Source: Croceitalea marina | GTDB taxonomy: Bacteria > Bacteroidota > Bacteroidia > Flavobacteriales > Flavobacteriaceae | Direction of reading: 5' to 3' | Assembly (NCBI RefSeq): GCF_042684265.1 | Contig: NZ_JBHULB010000083.1 | Location: 157,875-221,874 of the forward strand | DNA length: 64,000 nt | Part shown: piece after piece, positions 9,348 to 19,700 of the stretch | Numbering within the stretch: position 1 is the first letter of the stretch | How the letters are laid out: each line of letters starts with the position of its first letter | Notes under the pieces: generated by a model | The model's database searches: none | Seen by the model: only the letters and a program-made list of their open reading frames with translations | Told to the model about the DNA's origin: nothing | Translations under genes and position numbers: made by a program

Positions 9348-11006
9348 ATGAAAAAACACTTAGTAAAAGTTGTACTATCCAGTGTGGTTGTAGCGGTAAG
9401 TTTTTCAAGTTGCAAAAACTCATCTTCTTCGTCTAAAAATGTTTCGAGAGCAACTGGATGGAAAATTAATGCCAAAGATGGCGGTTTTCAATACAACTCT
9501 GATTTTAAAGAACAAGAAACTCCTCCGGGAACGGTCTTTATAGAAGGTGGTACTTTTACCAAGGGGCAAGTTCAAGATGATATTATGCATGATTGGAACA
9601 ATACCCCAACCTCTCAACATGTGCAGTCTTTTTACATGGATGAAACTGAGGTAACCAATAAAATGTACATGGAATATCTAGATTACCTTAAAAAGGTATA
9701 CCCTCCAGAAAATCCTATGTACGCAAATATTTACAAAGGTGCATTGCCAGACACATTGGTTTGGAGAAACCGCTTAGGTTTTAACGAAACAATGACCAAT
9801 AACTATTTGCGCCACCCCGGGTATGCAGAATACCCTGTAGTTGGTGTTAATTGGATTCAGGCAACGCAATACGCAGAATGGAGAACCGATAGAGTAAACG
9901 AATACAAACTTGCCCAAGAAGGTTTTATTGAAGAAGATGCTTTATATGGGGTACTTAACGGTGAAGTAGATGGTACTTTTAGTACTGAAGCCTACCTTAA
10001 CAATCCAGAATCTGTATATGGAGGTCAAATCGATTCACTTCAAGGAAAGCAGAAAAAAGATTCTATAAATAGTTTTGCAAAAAGAAGTTCAGGTATTATT
10101 TCTCCTGAATATAGATTGCCAACTGAGACCGAGTGGGAGTATGCCGCGCAGGCACTTATTGGCACTCGTGAGTACAACAATTATAGAGGTCGAAAAAAAT
10201 ATCCATGGGAAGGTGATTACACCAGAAATGGACAACGTGTAGGTCGTGGCGATCAATTGGCAAACTTTAAGCAAGGAAAAGGTGACTATGGCGGTATTGC
10301 CGGATGGTCAGATGACGGAGCTGATATCACAGGTCAAGTGAAATCATATAAGCCAAATGATTTTGGTCTTTATGATATGGCCGGTAACGTTTCGGAATGG
10401 GTTGCCGATGTTTACAGACCAATAGTTGATGACGAGATAAGTGATTTCAACTATTATAGAGGTAATATTTACACGAAAAAAGCGATCGGTGAAGACGGAA
10501 AAGTTCAAATTATTAGAGATTCTGTAGTTTTTGACACCTTACCTAACGGAAAAGTTGTTGCTGTAAACCTTCCAGGTGAAATCAAAGAAGTTCCGGTTGA
10601 TGAGCAAGAAACTTATTTAAGAACTAACTTCTCATCTAGTGATAACAGAGGTTATAGAGATGGTGACCCAGGTTCTTCAAGATTCTATCAAAGATTTAGT
10701 GATGACGAAGAAGATAATAGAAAAATGTACGATTCTCCTAAGCATAAAGTGGAGCGTGATTCTACAGGTAAAATTTTACGTCAGTATGATACTTCTAACT
10801 ATAGAACTTCCTTAATCAATGATGAGGTTCGGGTATATAAAGGTGGTTCATGGAGAGATAGAGCATTTTGGTTAGACCCGGCACAACGTCGTTACTTACC
10901 ACAATATATGGCAACCGATGATATTGGCTTTAGATGCGCTATGTCAAGAGTAGGTTCTAAATCAAAGTCCAAGAACAAAACAGTAAGACATAAGAAATCG
11001 AAATAA
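9348..11006 (+). CDS. gldJ: Gliding motility lipoprotein GldJ
   Basis: 552 residues with a lipoprotein signal peptide (SFSSCKN, Cys22). The rest is a formylglycine-generating-enzyme-like (SUMF1) fold: GTVFIEGGTFTKGQ, YMDETEVTNKMY, PVVGVNW, YRLPTETEWEYAA, DMAGNVSEWVADVYRP and the closing VYKGGSWRDRAFWLDPAQR and IGFRCAMS. This length and pattern are characteristic of GldJ, required for gliding and type IX secretion in the Gld/Spr machinery and located at the outer membrane. A terminator follows before murF. Confidence 0.96.
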   Translation: MKKHLVKVVLSSVVVAVSFSSCKNSSSSSKNVSRATGWKINAKDGGFQYNSDFKEQETPPGTVFIEGGTFTKGQVQDDIMHDWNNTPTSQHVQSFYMDETEVTNKMYMEYLDYLKKVYPPENPMYANIYKGALPDTLVWRNRLGFNETMTNNYLRHPGYAEYPVVGVNWIQATQYAEWRTDRVNEYKLAQEGFIEEDALYGVLNGEVDGTFSTEAYLNNPESVYGGQIDSLQGKQKKDSINSFAKRSSGIISPEYRLPTETEWEYAAQALIGTREYNNYRGRKKYPWEGDYTRNGQRVGRGDQLANFKQGKGDYGGIAGWSDDGADITGQVKSYKPNDFGLYDMAGNVSEWVADVYRPIVDDEISDFNYYRGNIYTKKAIGEDGKVQIIRDSVVFDTLPNGKVVAVNLPGEIKEVPVDEQETYLRTNFSSSDNRGYRDGDPGSSRFYQRFSDDEEDNRKMYDSPKHKVERDSTGKILRQYDTSNYRTSLINDEVRVYKGGSWRDRAFWLDPAQRRYLPQYMATDDIGFRCAMSRVGSKSKSKNKTVRHKKSK

Positions 11007-11026
11007 TTAGATTTTTATTATAAAGT

Positions 11027-11060
11027 AAAAAGCCTTGATCTACCATCAAGGCTTTTTTTT
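11027..11060 (+). terminator. Terminator of gldJ
   Basis: Stem AAAAAGCCTTGAT / ATCAAGGCTTTTT with a 5-base loop (CTACC) followed by a T-run. It ends only 11 bases before the murF start. Confidence 0.9.
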
Positions 11061-11067
11061 ATCTTCG
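11060..11067 (+). promoter_or_regulatory. Possible -7 box for murF
   Basis: TATCTTCG is one base off the Bacteroidota TAnnTTTG box and ends 4 bases before the murF ATG. If used, it would give a leaderless or nearly leaderless murF mRNA right after the gldJ terminator. No clear -33 box is seen. Confidence 0.25.
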
Positions 11068-11071
11068 ATTT

Positions 11072-12346
11072 ATGAATGTGACCGAGCTACATAAACTGTT
11101 CTTACAGTTTCCTGAAATATCTACAGACACAAGAAAAATAACTCCCAACTGCATATTCTTTGCGCTTAAGGGGTCTAATTTTAATGGTAACAAGTTCGCT
11201 GAAGAGGCTTTAAAAGAAGGTGCTTCTTATGCCATAGTTGATGAGGTAGATTATCAGACTTCAGAAAAGACGATTCTCGTTGACAATGTTTTAGAAACAT
11301 TGCAAGAATTGGCTACTTTTCATCGTAACTATTCGAAAACCAGAGTAATCTCACTAACTGGCAGTAATGGAAAAACAACTACGAAAGAGCTCATTAATCT
11401 CGTACTCTCAAAAAAATATAAAACCATTGCCACTAAAGGAAATTTAAACAATCATATCGGTGTTCCATTGACCCTTCTTTCCATTAAAGAAGATACAGAA
11501 TTGGCAATAGTAGAAATGGGAGCCAATCATCAAGGAGAAATTGCCTTTTTATCTGGATTGGCCCAACCAGATTTTGGGTACATTACCAATTTTGGAAAAG
11601 CCCATCTAGAAGGTTTTGGGGGAGTTGAAGGGGTCATTAAAGGAAAAAGTGAGTTATTTACCTATCTCATCGAAAATGATAAGCGCATTTTTTTAAATGC
11701 AGATGATGCCATTCAAAAGGAGAAATTGGCTACTTACATTAAAAAATTTGGTTTTAGCCAGACTGACTCAGTATATTATCAAATAGAGTTGCTTAGTGCT
11801 TCTCCATTTGTTCAAATAAAATTCGAAGACCTAGTAGTAAATACCAACCTTATTGGGGCTTACAATTTTCACAACTGTTGTGCGGCAATTTTAATGGGAA
11901 AATACTTCAACGTTCCTCCTAATGAAATCAAGGTAGCTCTTGAATTTTATAACCCTGACAACAACCGTTCGCAATTGATGAAGAAGAACGGACATGAAAT
12001 AATCTTAGATGCCTATAATGCCAACCCGACCAGCATGATGGCGGCTCTTGAGAATTTAAGTTTAATAGAATCTTCACAGAAAACCCTTTTTTTAGGTGAT
12101 ATGTTCGAGCTCGGCGAAACGGCAAATGAAGAACATCAGTCTATAGCCGATTATGCCCAGAAACTAGGATTTAAAGATGTTTATTTAGTTGGAGAGAACT
12201 TCTTTAAAGTCAATACCACTTTTCAAAAATTTAAATCATTCGAGAAGCTTAAGTCATACCTAGTTGATACAAATTTACCAAAAAGCACCATGCTTATAAA
12301 AGGCTCAAGGGGCATGGCCCTAGAACGTATTTTAGAGCTGCTCTAA
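11072..12346 (+). CDS. murF: UDP-N-acetylmuramoyl-tripeptide--D-alanyl-D-alanine ligase
   Basis: 424 residues. The Mur ligase ATP-binding loop is GSNGKTTTKE (97-106). Also visible are GNLNNHIGVPLTLL, EMGANHQGEIAFL and the DAYNANPTSM motif of the C-terminal domain. It adds D-Ala-D-Ala to UDP-MurNAc-tripeptide in the cytosol. Placement directly after gldJ is the same as in other flavobacteria. The start lies immediately past the gldJ terminator. Confidence 0.96.
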   Translation: MNVTELHKLFLQFPEISTDTRKITPNCIFFALKGSNFNGNKFAEEALKEGASYAIVDEVDYQTSEKTILVDNVLETLQELATFHRNYSKTRVISLTGSNGKTTTKELINLVLSKKYKTIATKGNLNNHIGVPLTLLSIKEDTELAIVEMGANHQGEIAFLSGLAQPDFGYITNFGKAHLEGFGGVEGVIKGKSELFTYLIENDKRIFLNADDAIQKEKLATYIKKFGFSQTDSVYYQIELLSASPFVQIKFEDLVVNTNLIGAYNFHNCCAAILMGKYFNVPPNEIKVALEFYNPDNNRSQLMKKNGHEIILDAYNANPTSMMAALENLSLIESSQKTLFLGDMFELGETANEEHQSIADYAQKLGFKDVYLVGENFFKVNTTFQKFKSFEKLKSYLVDTNLPKSTMLIKGSRGMALERILELL

Positions 12347-12438
12347 ATGCTAAACTTTACTAAAAATTACTTTTTTTGAGTTTGATGTGAAATGGTTCCG
12401 GTGGTTCTACGACCTATAAGGGGTAACAACTAGTAATC

Positions 12439-12810
12439 ATGGACAACAGTATTATCATTTTTGACGGTGAATGTAATTTATGCAATGGCGTGGTAGGTTG
12501 GTTATTAAAATTCGCCCCTGCCGATAGCTTTAGTTTTGTAGCGTTTCAATCGCCATATGGGCAATCTTTACTACATACTTTTGGTTTTCCGAAAAAAGAG
12601 TTGACCACGGTTATCTTAATTGATGAGGCCGGTGCACATACCCATTCTGATGGTTTTTTAAAAATAGTTTCACAAATACCCAAGTGGAAATTGGTTGCGG
12701 CATTACTAGCCTTCGTACCAAGAATTATACGAGACACCATTTATAACCTAGCTTCAAAAAATAGGGTTCGTTGGTTCGGGAAATCGAATACGTGTACGGT
12801 AGGGTTTTAA
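12439..12810 (+). CDS. DCC-family thiol-disulfide oxidoreductase-like protein (DUF393)
   Basis: 123 residues. It begins with FDGECNLCN (Cys12 and Cys15), the DxxCxxC signature of the DCC/DUF393 family, with a thioredoxin-like arrangement of the remaining segments. A redox role is presumed but the partner is unknown. It sits alone between murF and tRNA-Val, which is on the opposite strand. Confidence 0.88.
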   Translation: MDNSIIIFDGECNLCNGVVGWLLKFAPADSFSFVAFQSPYGQSLLHTFGFPKKELTTVILIDEAGAHTHSDGFLKIVSQIPKWKLVAALLAFVPRIIRDTIYNLASKNRVRWFGKSNTCTVGF

Positions 12811-12814
12811 AAAG

Positions 12815-12889
12815 TGGAGTATACTGGATTCGAACCAGTGACCTCTGCCCTGTCAAGGCAGCGCTCTAAACCAACTGAGCTAATACTCC
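12815..12889 (-). tRNA. tRNA-Val (GAC anticodon)
   Basis: Minus-strand cloverleaf with 7-bp acceptor stem GGAGTAT/ATACTCC, D arm AGCTCAGTTGGTTTAGAGC, anticodon stem CTGCC/GGCAG with loop TTGACAG (anticodon GAC), T loop TTCGAAT and discriminator A. CCA is not encoded. Confidence 0.93.
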
Positions 12890-12916
12890 AAAAAGTGCTG
12901 CAATATCGTAAAAATG

Positions 12917-13327
12917 TTACCAATCACCATACTCGGCAGCATTCTTTTGAGTTTCATGCAATGTAATATGAAGCAAATGCCCTTTTAAAAGTTTAGGCTT
13001 AAGAATATCATAGATGACTTTTACAAAATTTTCGGTCGAAGGCATAATTCCTTTAAACTCCTCACAGTCTTCGTTCAGGTTTTTATGATCAAAACGCTCT
13101 TCTACTTCGTATTTAATCATTTCACCTAAATCGGCCAAATCCATTACAAAACCTGTCTGCTGGTCTACTTCACCTTTAACCCGAACCTCTAAATCAAAAT
13201 TATGGCCATGATAATTTGGACTATTGCATTTTCCAAAAACCTCTAGATTTTTTTCGTCCGACCAATCAGGGTTATGCAATCTATGCGCAGCATTAAAATG
13301 TGCTTTTCTACAAATAGTAACTACCAT
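12917..13327 (-). CDS. queD: 6-carboxytetrahydropterin synthase / PTPS family protein
   Basis: 136 residues. Zinc ligands His15 (FNAAHRLHN) and His40/His42 (YHGHNF) with the catalytic Cys34 (FGKCN) define the 6-pyruvoyl-tetrahydropterin synthase fold. The C-terminal HITLHETQKNAAEY carries the pterin-anchoring Glu. In bacteria this enzyme normally makes 6-carboxytetrahydropterin for queuosine. No other queuosine genes are nearby, so a folate or pterin role is not excluded. A good promoter lies just upstream. Confidence 0.88.
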   Translation of the reverse strand: MVVTICRKAHFNAAHRLHNPDWSDEKNLEVFGKCNSPNYHGHNFDLEVRVKGEVDQQTGFVMDLADLGEMIKYEVEERFDHKNLNEDCEEFKGIMPSTENFVKVIYDILKPKLLKGHLLHITLHETQKNAAEYGDW

Positions 13328-13344
13328 GGTATTGAATAAGATTG

Positions 13345-13372
13345 CAAATTTACTTCAAATTTCATTTTCAAA
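13345..13372 (-). promoter_or_regulatory. Promoter for the queD-like gene
   Basis: On the minus strand TTTG (13369-13372), 16 bases, then TAAATTTG (13345-13352), an exact match to TAnnTTTG. The box ends 17 bases before the start codon, giving a short leader. Confidence 0.6.
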
Positions 13373-13405
13373 ATAAATTAGTATCCTAATATGTTGCGGC
13401 AGTAC

Positions 13406-14242
13406 TTATATTTTTCTCAAAAAATCTAAACTCTGTGGAATTTGCTCGACCACTCTGGAAGATTCATCTTCAATAAACATATATTCAACGCCCATCTCTT
13501 TACCCTTAAGCATTAAAGCCTTGATATCTATCATACCTGAACCTAAGACTACGTTGGTCTCAACATCACCATGGCCGGTATGGTTTCCAACAGTGCCTTT
13601 CTTCATATCTTTTAAATGCATCAACTTAAATTTTTCAGGATATCTTTCAAAAAGCGCAAATGGGTCTTCACCACCATGTACTACCCAGTACACATCCATC
13701 TCAAAGTCAAAGCTTTCCTCATTTTTAGCCATATAATCGAATAAGGTTCCATCTTCATAAGGCTTGAATTCATAACCATGGGGGTGGTATACCAACTGGA
13801 TCCCTTCCTTCTTTAAGAACTCACCAGAAGCATTAAATACTTTTACAGCCTCCTTGGCATTTTCAATGTTAAAATGATCATCTTTATGGGCAATCCATGC
13901 GCACATTACATATGTTGCTCCAAAAGCTTTGGCACGTCTCAAAGTTTCTTCCGGGTTGTCTCTCAGCTCTTCAAAACTAGCACCGACGCTAGCTGTTTCA
14001 ATTCCATTTTTATTCAATAAATCGATAAATTTCGACTCTTCCATACCATAGGTGTTTTCCCCACCTTCAATAACATTTATCCCCCAAGATTTAATTTGTG
14101 CTATCGTACCCGGTACATCTTTTGGAAACTGCGCTCTTAGACTATACAGTTGTAGCCCAATATTGTCTTCAACGTAATTATCGTTCTTACAGCTACTGAC
14201 CATAATCGCTAAAATAAGCGCCCTCAATATAATTTGCCTCAT
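13406..14242 (-). CDS. TIM-barrel sugar isomerase/epimerase-like lipoprotein
   Basis: 278 residues with a lipoprotein signal peptide (MVSSCKN, Cys18). The xylose-isomerase-like TIM barrel shows GLQLYSLR at the first strand and metal-ligand candidates in YHPHGYEF, FEMDVYW, LMHLKDM and FIEDES. Being exported, it would act on free or keto sugars in the periplasm rather than on sugar phosphates. It is the third gene of a tight operon after the GMC oxidoreductase and its small subunit (gaps of 2 and 9 bases). Such neighbours suggest processing of oxidised (3-keto) glycosides, which is inference. Confidence 0.8.
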   Translation of the reverse strand: MRQIILRALILAIMVSSCKNDNYVEDNIGLQLYSLRAQFPKDVPGTIAQIKSWGINVIEGGENTYGMEESKFIDLLNKNGIETASVGASFEELRDNPEETLRRAKAFGATYVMCAWIAHKDDHFNIENAKEAVKVFNASGEFLKKEGIQLVYHPHGYEFKPYEDGTLFDYMAKNEESFDFEMDVYWVVHGGEDPFALFERYPEKFKLMHLKDMKKGTVGNHTGHGDVETNVVLGSGMIDIKALMLKGKEMGVEYMFIEDESSRVVEQIPQSLDFLRKI

Positions 14243-14251
14243 TATAGTTTT

Positions 14252-14974
14252 CTAAGTTAACAGGTTACCCTCTTCATCCCACTCGGCGGCAATATTGCGT
14301 TTACTTTGATCTACACATTTTGCAATCCATTCAGGGTCGTAAGCCACACCATGTTGATCTAAAACATCTTGTGGAACACCATCCCAAACATTGGGCATAT
14401 TGCCCTTATAGCCCAGTTCTTCAATACCTAGTTTGGTAGTATAAAAACCAGACATGGTTAAATTTCTGACCATACTAAAAAAGTTCACCTCAAAAGGTCT
14501 TTCACTATCCGGAGTATTGGGGTCATAATATGCAATTTCATCTAAAATCGCTTTTTGTTGTTCAATTGTGGCATCCTTAAAAACAAGCTCATTTTCTGTA
14601 TTGCATTTATGGTCTAACCACATTAAACCACCCTTTAGATCGGTCTGCATTTTTTCTGATTCGGTATCCCTCGCTATAAAATCAATAAAAGAAACCACAT
14701 CTGCATCAGATGCGCCTTTGTATTGCTCACTTGGCGGGAGAATTAGATCACAAAGCACAACCATGGTTTCTCTTTGGTGCTCGTTGAAAAAATCTTCCCC
14801 TTCTTTGATTTCAGTTAGAATCTTATTCTCGTAATCGGTACGCCATTTGACAGGTTCGTGTGCTTTTACATCTGTTACTTCCGGTTTTTCTTCACCAGGC
14901 TTACAACCATGTGCGGCCAAACCTGTCGCCACGGAACCTAAGGCTATTGCTTTTAAACTTTTTCTTCTATCCAT
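14252..14974 (-). CDS. Gluconate 2-dehydrogenase subunit 3 family protein (small subunit of the GMC dehydrogenase)
   Basis: 240 residues. The N-terminus MDRRKSLKAIALGS is a twin-arginine-like signal (Arg3-Arg4) followed by a possible lipobox (LAAHGC, Cys24). The body is helical with the segment HQRETMVVLCDLILPPSEQYKGA that marks the gluconate 2-dehydrogenase subunit 3 family. This subunit escorts the FAD subunit, which lacks its own signal, through the Tat system. It is 2 bases from the oxidoreductase gene. Confidence 0.88.
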   Translation of the reverse strand: MDRRKSLKAIALGSVATGLAAHGCKPGEEKPEVTDVKAHEPVKWRTDYENKILTEIKEGEDFFNEHQRETMVVLCDLILPPSEQYKGASDADVVSFIDFIARDTESEKMQTDLKGGLMWLDHKCNTENELVFKDATIEQQKAILDEIAYYDPNTPDSERPFEVNFFSMVRNLTMSGFYTTKLGIEELGYKGNMPNVWDGVPQDVLDQHGVAYDPEWIAKCVDQSKRNIAAEWDEEGNLLT

Positions 14975-14976
14975 GG

Positions 14977-16701
14977 TTAAATATTTTGTTTTTTTAATTG
15001 TTCAATAACATAGTCTGAAGCTCTCCATGAAAGTGCCAAAATTGTCCAGGTACAATTTTTGTCCGCTTGTGAGGTAAATACTCCCGCATCAACAACAAAT
15101 ACATTATCGACATCGTGTAACTGCTGGTATTTATTGGTCACTGATGTTTTAGGATTATCCCCCATTCTAGTTGTCCCAACTTCATGAATGATAGCACCTG
15201 GAGTATGAAGACCATAGTCCCTATCCTTACCTGGTTTATCGCCCATAAGTTCGCCTCCCATATTCGTCAATATTTCTTCGAAGGTATCATGGGCATGCTT
15301 GGCCTGATTTCGTTCTAAGTCTGACCACTTATAATGGAAACGCAGCACAGGTATACCCCATTCATCAACAACATTAGGGTCTATCTCACAATAATTATCT
15401 TTTCTTGCAATCGACTCACCTCTAGCAGATATACCAACGACGGCACCATAATATTTTTTCAAGTCACTTCTCAGGATATCTCCGTACCCCCCTGCTTTTG
15501 TTCCAAAAAACTTATTGAAATCATTTACATTAAAACCCGTTCCGTAGCTGGGCATGCCCATACCTCCCCAAATTTCAAGATGATATCCGCGCGGAAAATC
15601 AAGTTTGGAATTGTCGCCCCACCAAGGTGAATAAATATGCATTCCACCTACCCCGTCTTCGTTGTAGGATACTTTCCTGTTCATTAAATCTGGAATAAAT
15701 GCAGCCCTATCGGCACCTGTTGAATCATGTAAATATTTACCAACTACATCACTACTATTACCTAAACCATTAGGGTGTTGCTTGCTTTTGGAATTCATTA
15801 ATATTCTAGCCGAGCTACACGCAGAGGCAGCTAAAATTACTGTTTTGCCCTTCAACTTATATTCTTTTCTATCGTCTTTACTAATGTACGATACGCCCGT
15901 AGCTCTTCCTTCTTCATCGGTAGTTACTTCCCTTACCACAGAGTTTACAAAAAGATCTACTTGGCCTCTACTTTTCTGTGCCGGAAAAATTAAACAGGTA
16001 CCTGCAGAAAAATCAGCATAGACCTGACAAGCCCTAGCACATTGCCCACAATAAAAACAAACACCACGTTCATTATTGATGCGCTTGGTCAACATCGACA
16101 TTCTGGAAGGGTATACGGGTACTCCAGATTTTTTAGCCCCATTAATATAAAAAAGCTCATGTAATCTTGGCTTTGGAGGAGGTAGAAAAAAACCGTCCGG
16201 ATCATTAGGGAGCCCTTCGTTGGTTCCAAAAACACCTATAAGCTTATCAACCTTATCATAGTACGGTTTTACATCGTCATAACCTATAGGCCAATTATCG
16301 CCATAACCATCCCGGTCTTTTCCTTTAAAGTCTTTTGGCCCAAATCGTAATGAAATACGACCCCAATGGTTTGTTCTGCCCCCGAGCATATGTGATCTAA
16401 ACCAATTAAATTTAGTTCCTTCAACATGCGTATAAGGCTCTCCTTCAATATCCCAACCACCATAAGCAGCATCATAGTCGCCAAATGGCCTATATCGAGT
16501 ACCTGCACCACGTCTTTCGGACTCATATGGCCAACGTAGTTGTGTTTTTTGCTCTGGGTCGGCAGGGTCAAAAAATGGACCTGCCTCCACTACGGCAATA
16601 TCTAGTCCGGCATCTGCCAAAACTTTGGTGGCCATTCCCCCTCCGGCACCCGAACCTACGATTATAGCATCGTAAACTTTAGCGTTTTCTATTATCTGCA
16701 T
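14977..16701 (-). CDS. GMC-family FAD-dependent sugar dehydrogenase, catalytic subunit
   Basis: 574 residues. FAD-binding GSGAGGG at 16-22, a GMC-type Rossmann start, and the C-terminal HEVGTTRMG containing the conserved active-site His. No signal peptide, consistent with export by the Tat-bearing small subunit encoded next. Four cysteines at 215, 218, 221 and 225 (C-x2-C-x2-C-x3-C) in the middle resemble the iron-sulfur site of bacterial FAD-glucose dehydrogenases. It likely oxidises sugars or glycosides, possibly at C3, passing electrons to the cluster and then a cytochrome or quinone that is not encoded here. Confidence 0.88.
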   Translation of the reverse strand: MQIIENAKVYDAIIVGSGAGGGMATKVLADAGLDIAVVEAGPFFDPADPEQKTQLRWPYESERRGAGTRYRPFGDYDAAYGGWDIEGEPYTHVEGTKFNWFRSHMLGGRTNHWGRISLRFGPKDFKGKDRDGYGDNWPIGYDDVKPYYDKVDKLIGVFGTNEGLPNDPDGFFLPPPKPRLHELFYINGAKKSGVPVYPSRMSMLTKRINNERGVCFYCGQCARACQVYADFSAGTCLIFPAQKSRGQVDLFVNSVVREVTTDEEGRATGVSYISKDDRKEYKLKGKTVILAASACSSARILMNSKSKQHPNGLGNSSDVVGKYLHDSTGADRAAFIPDLMNRKVSYNEDGVGGMHIYSPWWGDNSKLDFPRGYHLEIWGGMGMPSYGTGFNVNDFNKFFGTKAGGYGDILRSDLKKYYGAVVGISARGESIARKDNYCEIDPNVVDEWGIPVLRFHYKWSDLERNQAKHAHDTFEEILTNMGGELMGDKPGKDRDYGLHTPGAIIHEVGTTRMGDNPKTSVTNKYQQLHDVDNVFVVDAGVFTSQADKNCTWTILALSWRASDYVIEQLKKQNI

Positions 16702-16729
16702 TAGCTCGTTTTTATATTATTTGAAATTG

Positions 16730-19700
16730 TCATTTTTTTATTTTTCGTTCAAAGAGTTGTAGTTGGTCATTATTATTCGCAACTACAATTACCTCTTTGT
16801 TTGCTATTTTCATTTGAAGAAGATTTTTGGTATCACCATAGGTGAAAAATCCACTTTTAGTATTTTCTACGGCCTTAAAATTGCCCTTACCATCTCCTAA
16901 GAGCAAAACGCCAATACCGGCATCGCTTCTTGGTGTTTCTATTTCGGATACGTAAAGGTTACCGACCGAAAGCACATCTAAATATCCATCACCATTAAAG
17001 TCATCTGCTATGGCATCATTCAAATTGGTCAATTGTGCTTCGGAAGGAAGCTCTTTCATTTTAAAACTGCCGTTACCTAAATTTTCTACATAATATGACG
17101 CAAAAGTATTTGCTTGGTAGTGCAGTGCATTCTTTAAGTCCGCTTCCCCATATATCTCGCTGATTTCCATTGAAGCAAAAAGATCGTATTTTTTAATTTC
17201 TTTCTTTAGCCCTGGTATTTGTTCCGAAGAACACGAAAACCCTCTAAGAGGATAATGCTTGTTGTTAGTATGGTATCCTAAAACAATGTCTCCAATTCCA
17301 TTACCGTCAAAATCCTTGTAATAAATATCAAAAGGTTCTGTTGGAGAAGTTTTGTATTTGTAGTTAAGTCCTAAGTTACCAGCAATAAAATCAATATCAC
17401 CATCGGCATCAAAGTCACTAGGTATCGAACTGAACCACCATCCGACGGTGTTCTCAAATTCTGGAATATTTTCTTTGCTTAAACTCCCTCCATTATTCGA
17501 AAAAACAGTAATTGGCATCCATTCTCCTACCACGATTAAGTCCAAATCATCATCCATATCATAATCTAGCCAAATGGCATCGGTTACCATACCTACATTT
17601 TCAAGCTCTGGAGCCAATTCAGAAGTTACGTTTTTCAAGCTTCCGCCATTATTTAAAAACAATGTACTTGACGCTGGAAGAGGGTATTGATGTGGCACAT
17701 GCCTACCACCAACAAATACATCTAAATCGCCATCTTTATCATAATCTGCAACTACCACCTTAGAACCACTGTCTCTACCTGCGTTCAATAAAGCTCCTTT
17801 TTTGAAACTGCCGGTACCATCATTTAAGTATAGTCTATCTGCATAATGAAAGTCATTTTTTGCATATTCATTACCGCCACTAACCACATATAAATCTTCG
17901 GAACCATCGCCATTTACATCAAAAAAAACAGCATCTATATCTTCATAAGGTGCTTCTTTTTTCCAAAATTTAATATCAGTTTTCACAAACCCTCCATTGG
18001 CATTTTGAATCATTATCGCAGGCTCAAAACCTGAAGCACCTCCAATAAAAACATCATCTAAACCATCGCCATTTATATCTGCTTTTGCTAGGGCTGGGCC
18101 AAATTGAGATAATTTATGAGGTAGTAAAATTTGATGGTCAAAATCATCAAAATCGTTTTCTTGATGATTGTATACTAAACTTGCTGTTTTCGTAATATCC
18201 AGAAATAGATTGTCAACCTTTTGCTTTTTTTTCTTTTCAAAAGAGCTTGCATCCTCCATTGCCAATTTTATCAATGCATTGGATTTTAAATTGGTTTTTA
18301 TGGTCTTTTTACCATTAGGCCAAAAGACTTCGAGCGTATCTATTTTTTTTGAATCCCCAAGACCAAAATGAACATAAGGTTCACTTGTTGAATATATGCC
18401 TCTTACATTGGTAGTTTCAAAAAACTGCTCTTGGCCATTTGTTACAATACGGACTCGCGAACCAAAGGTGTTTTTATTCTCTTTATCAACTAGTTGTACT
18501 CTTAAATAATTTGAATTTGGAATCGATTCTGAGTTATTGCGGTAAACAAAGGCCTGTTCATTAATGTTGTTTACCACTATATCCAGGTCACCATCATTGT
18601 CTAAATCTGCGTAAACCGAGCCATTGGAAAACGATTTTTCGGTTAAACCCCAATCATCCATTACTTTTTCGAACTTAAAGTCACCCCTATTTTTAAATGC
18701 GTAATTTTTCAACGGCTGTGATGGCAAAATGTCAAGAGCTTTATCCAAGTCCAGTATATCCCAAATACTAACATCTCCCGCATTCGGGTTTTCGGCAATC
18801 CATTTATTGGCCGTATCCAGAACATACTGACCAACTTCTTTATCGGCATCCGTATTTCTGATGTCACGCAATAGCCCGTTCGTTACATATGCATCTTTTA
18901 ATCCATCATTATCAAAATCTGCCAAAAGATTGCTCCAGCTCCAATCTGTTGCTTCCATTCCTGTAAACTGTGCAACATCACTAAAAGTTCCATTACCATT
19001 ATTTTTTTGAACGGTATTGTACATATATTGATAATGCCCCCCATCATTGACCACTTTCCAGAAAGCGTCGATATTCATTCCGCTCATGTTAGATTTAAGC
19101 CTAAAGTTATCTTCGGCTACCATATCTACAACAAAAATATCAAGCTGATTATCGTTATTTATATCGGCAATATCCACCCCCATACTGTAATAGGGCATGT
19201 GCTTTAATGATTCATTGGCTTTATTGGTAAAGGTTCCATCTCCATTATTTACAAATAGAAAGTCAGGAGCATAAAAATCATTGGCAACGTAGATATCTAC
19301 AAAACCATCATTATTAATATCGCTTGCTGAAACCCCATTGGGAAATCCGGTAATAGCAACGCCAGCTTCTTTTGAAACGTCTTCGAATTTATCACCATGA
19401 TTTCTATATAATTTTAAGTGGAATTCTGGTTTAAGTAGCTCCGATCCTCTATATTCTGAAAAATTACCAGGATTCGGCGGCTGTGTTAAAAGAAATAGAT
19501 CCAACAAACCGTCGTTGTTATAATCTAAAAAAGTAGCGTGTCGTGTGCGTTGACTATTGGCAACTCCATAGGCAGCACCCATTTCTGTAAAAGTACCATC
19601 ACCTTTATTTATATAAAGTAAGTTTGTTCTTAATTCGGGTTTTTTATCATACAATTCCCTACTGACATAGATATCTTGAAACCCATCATTATTAACATCT

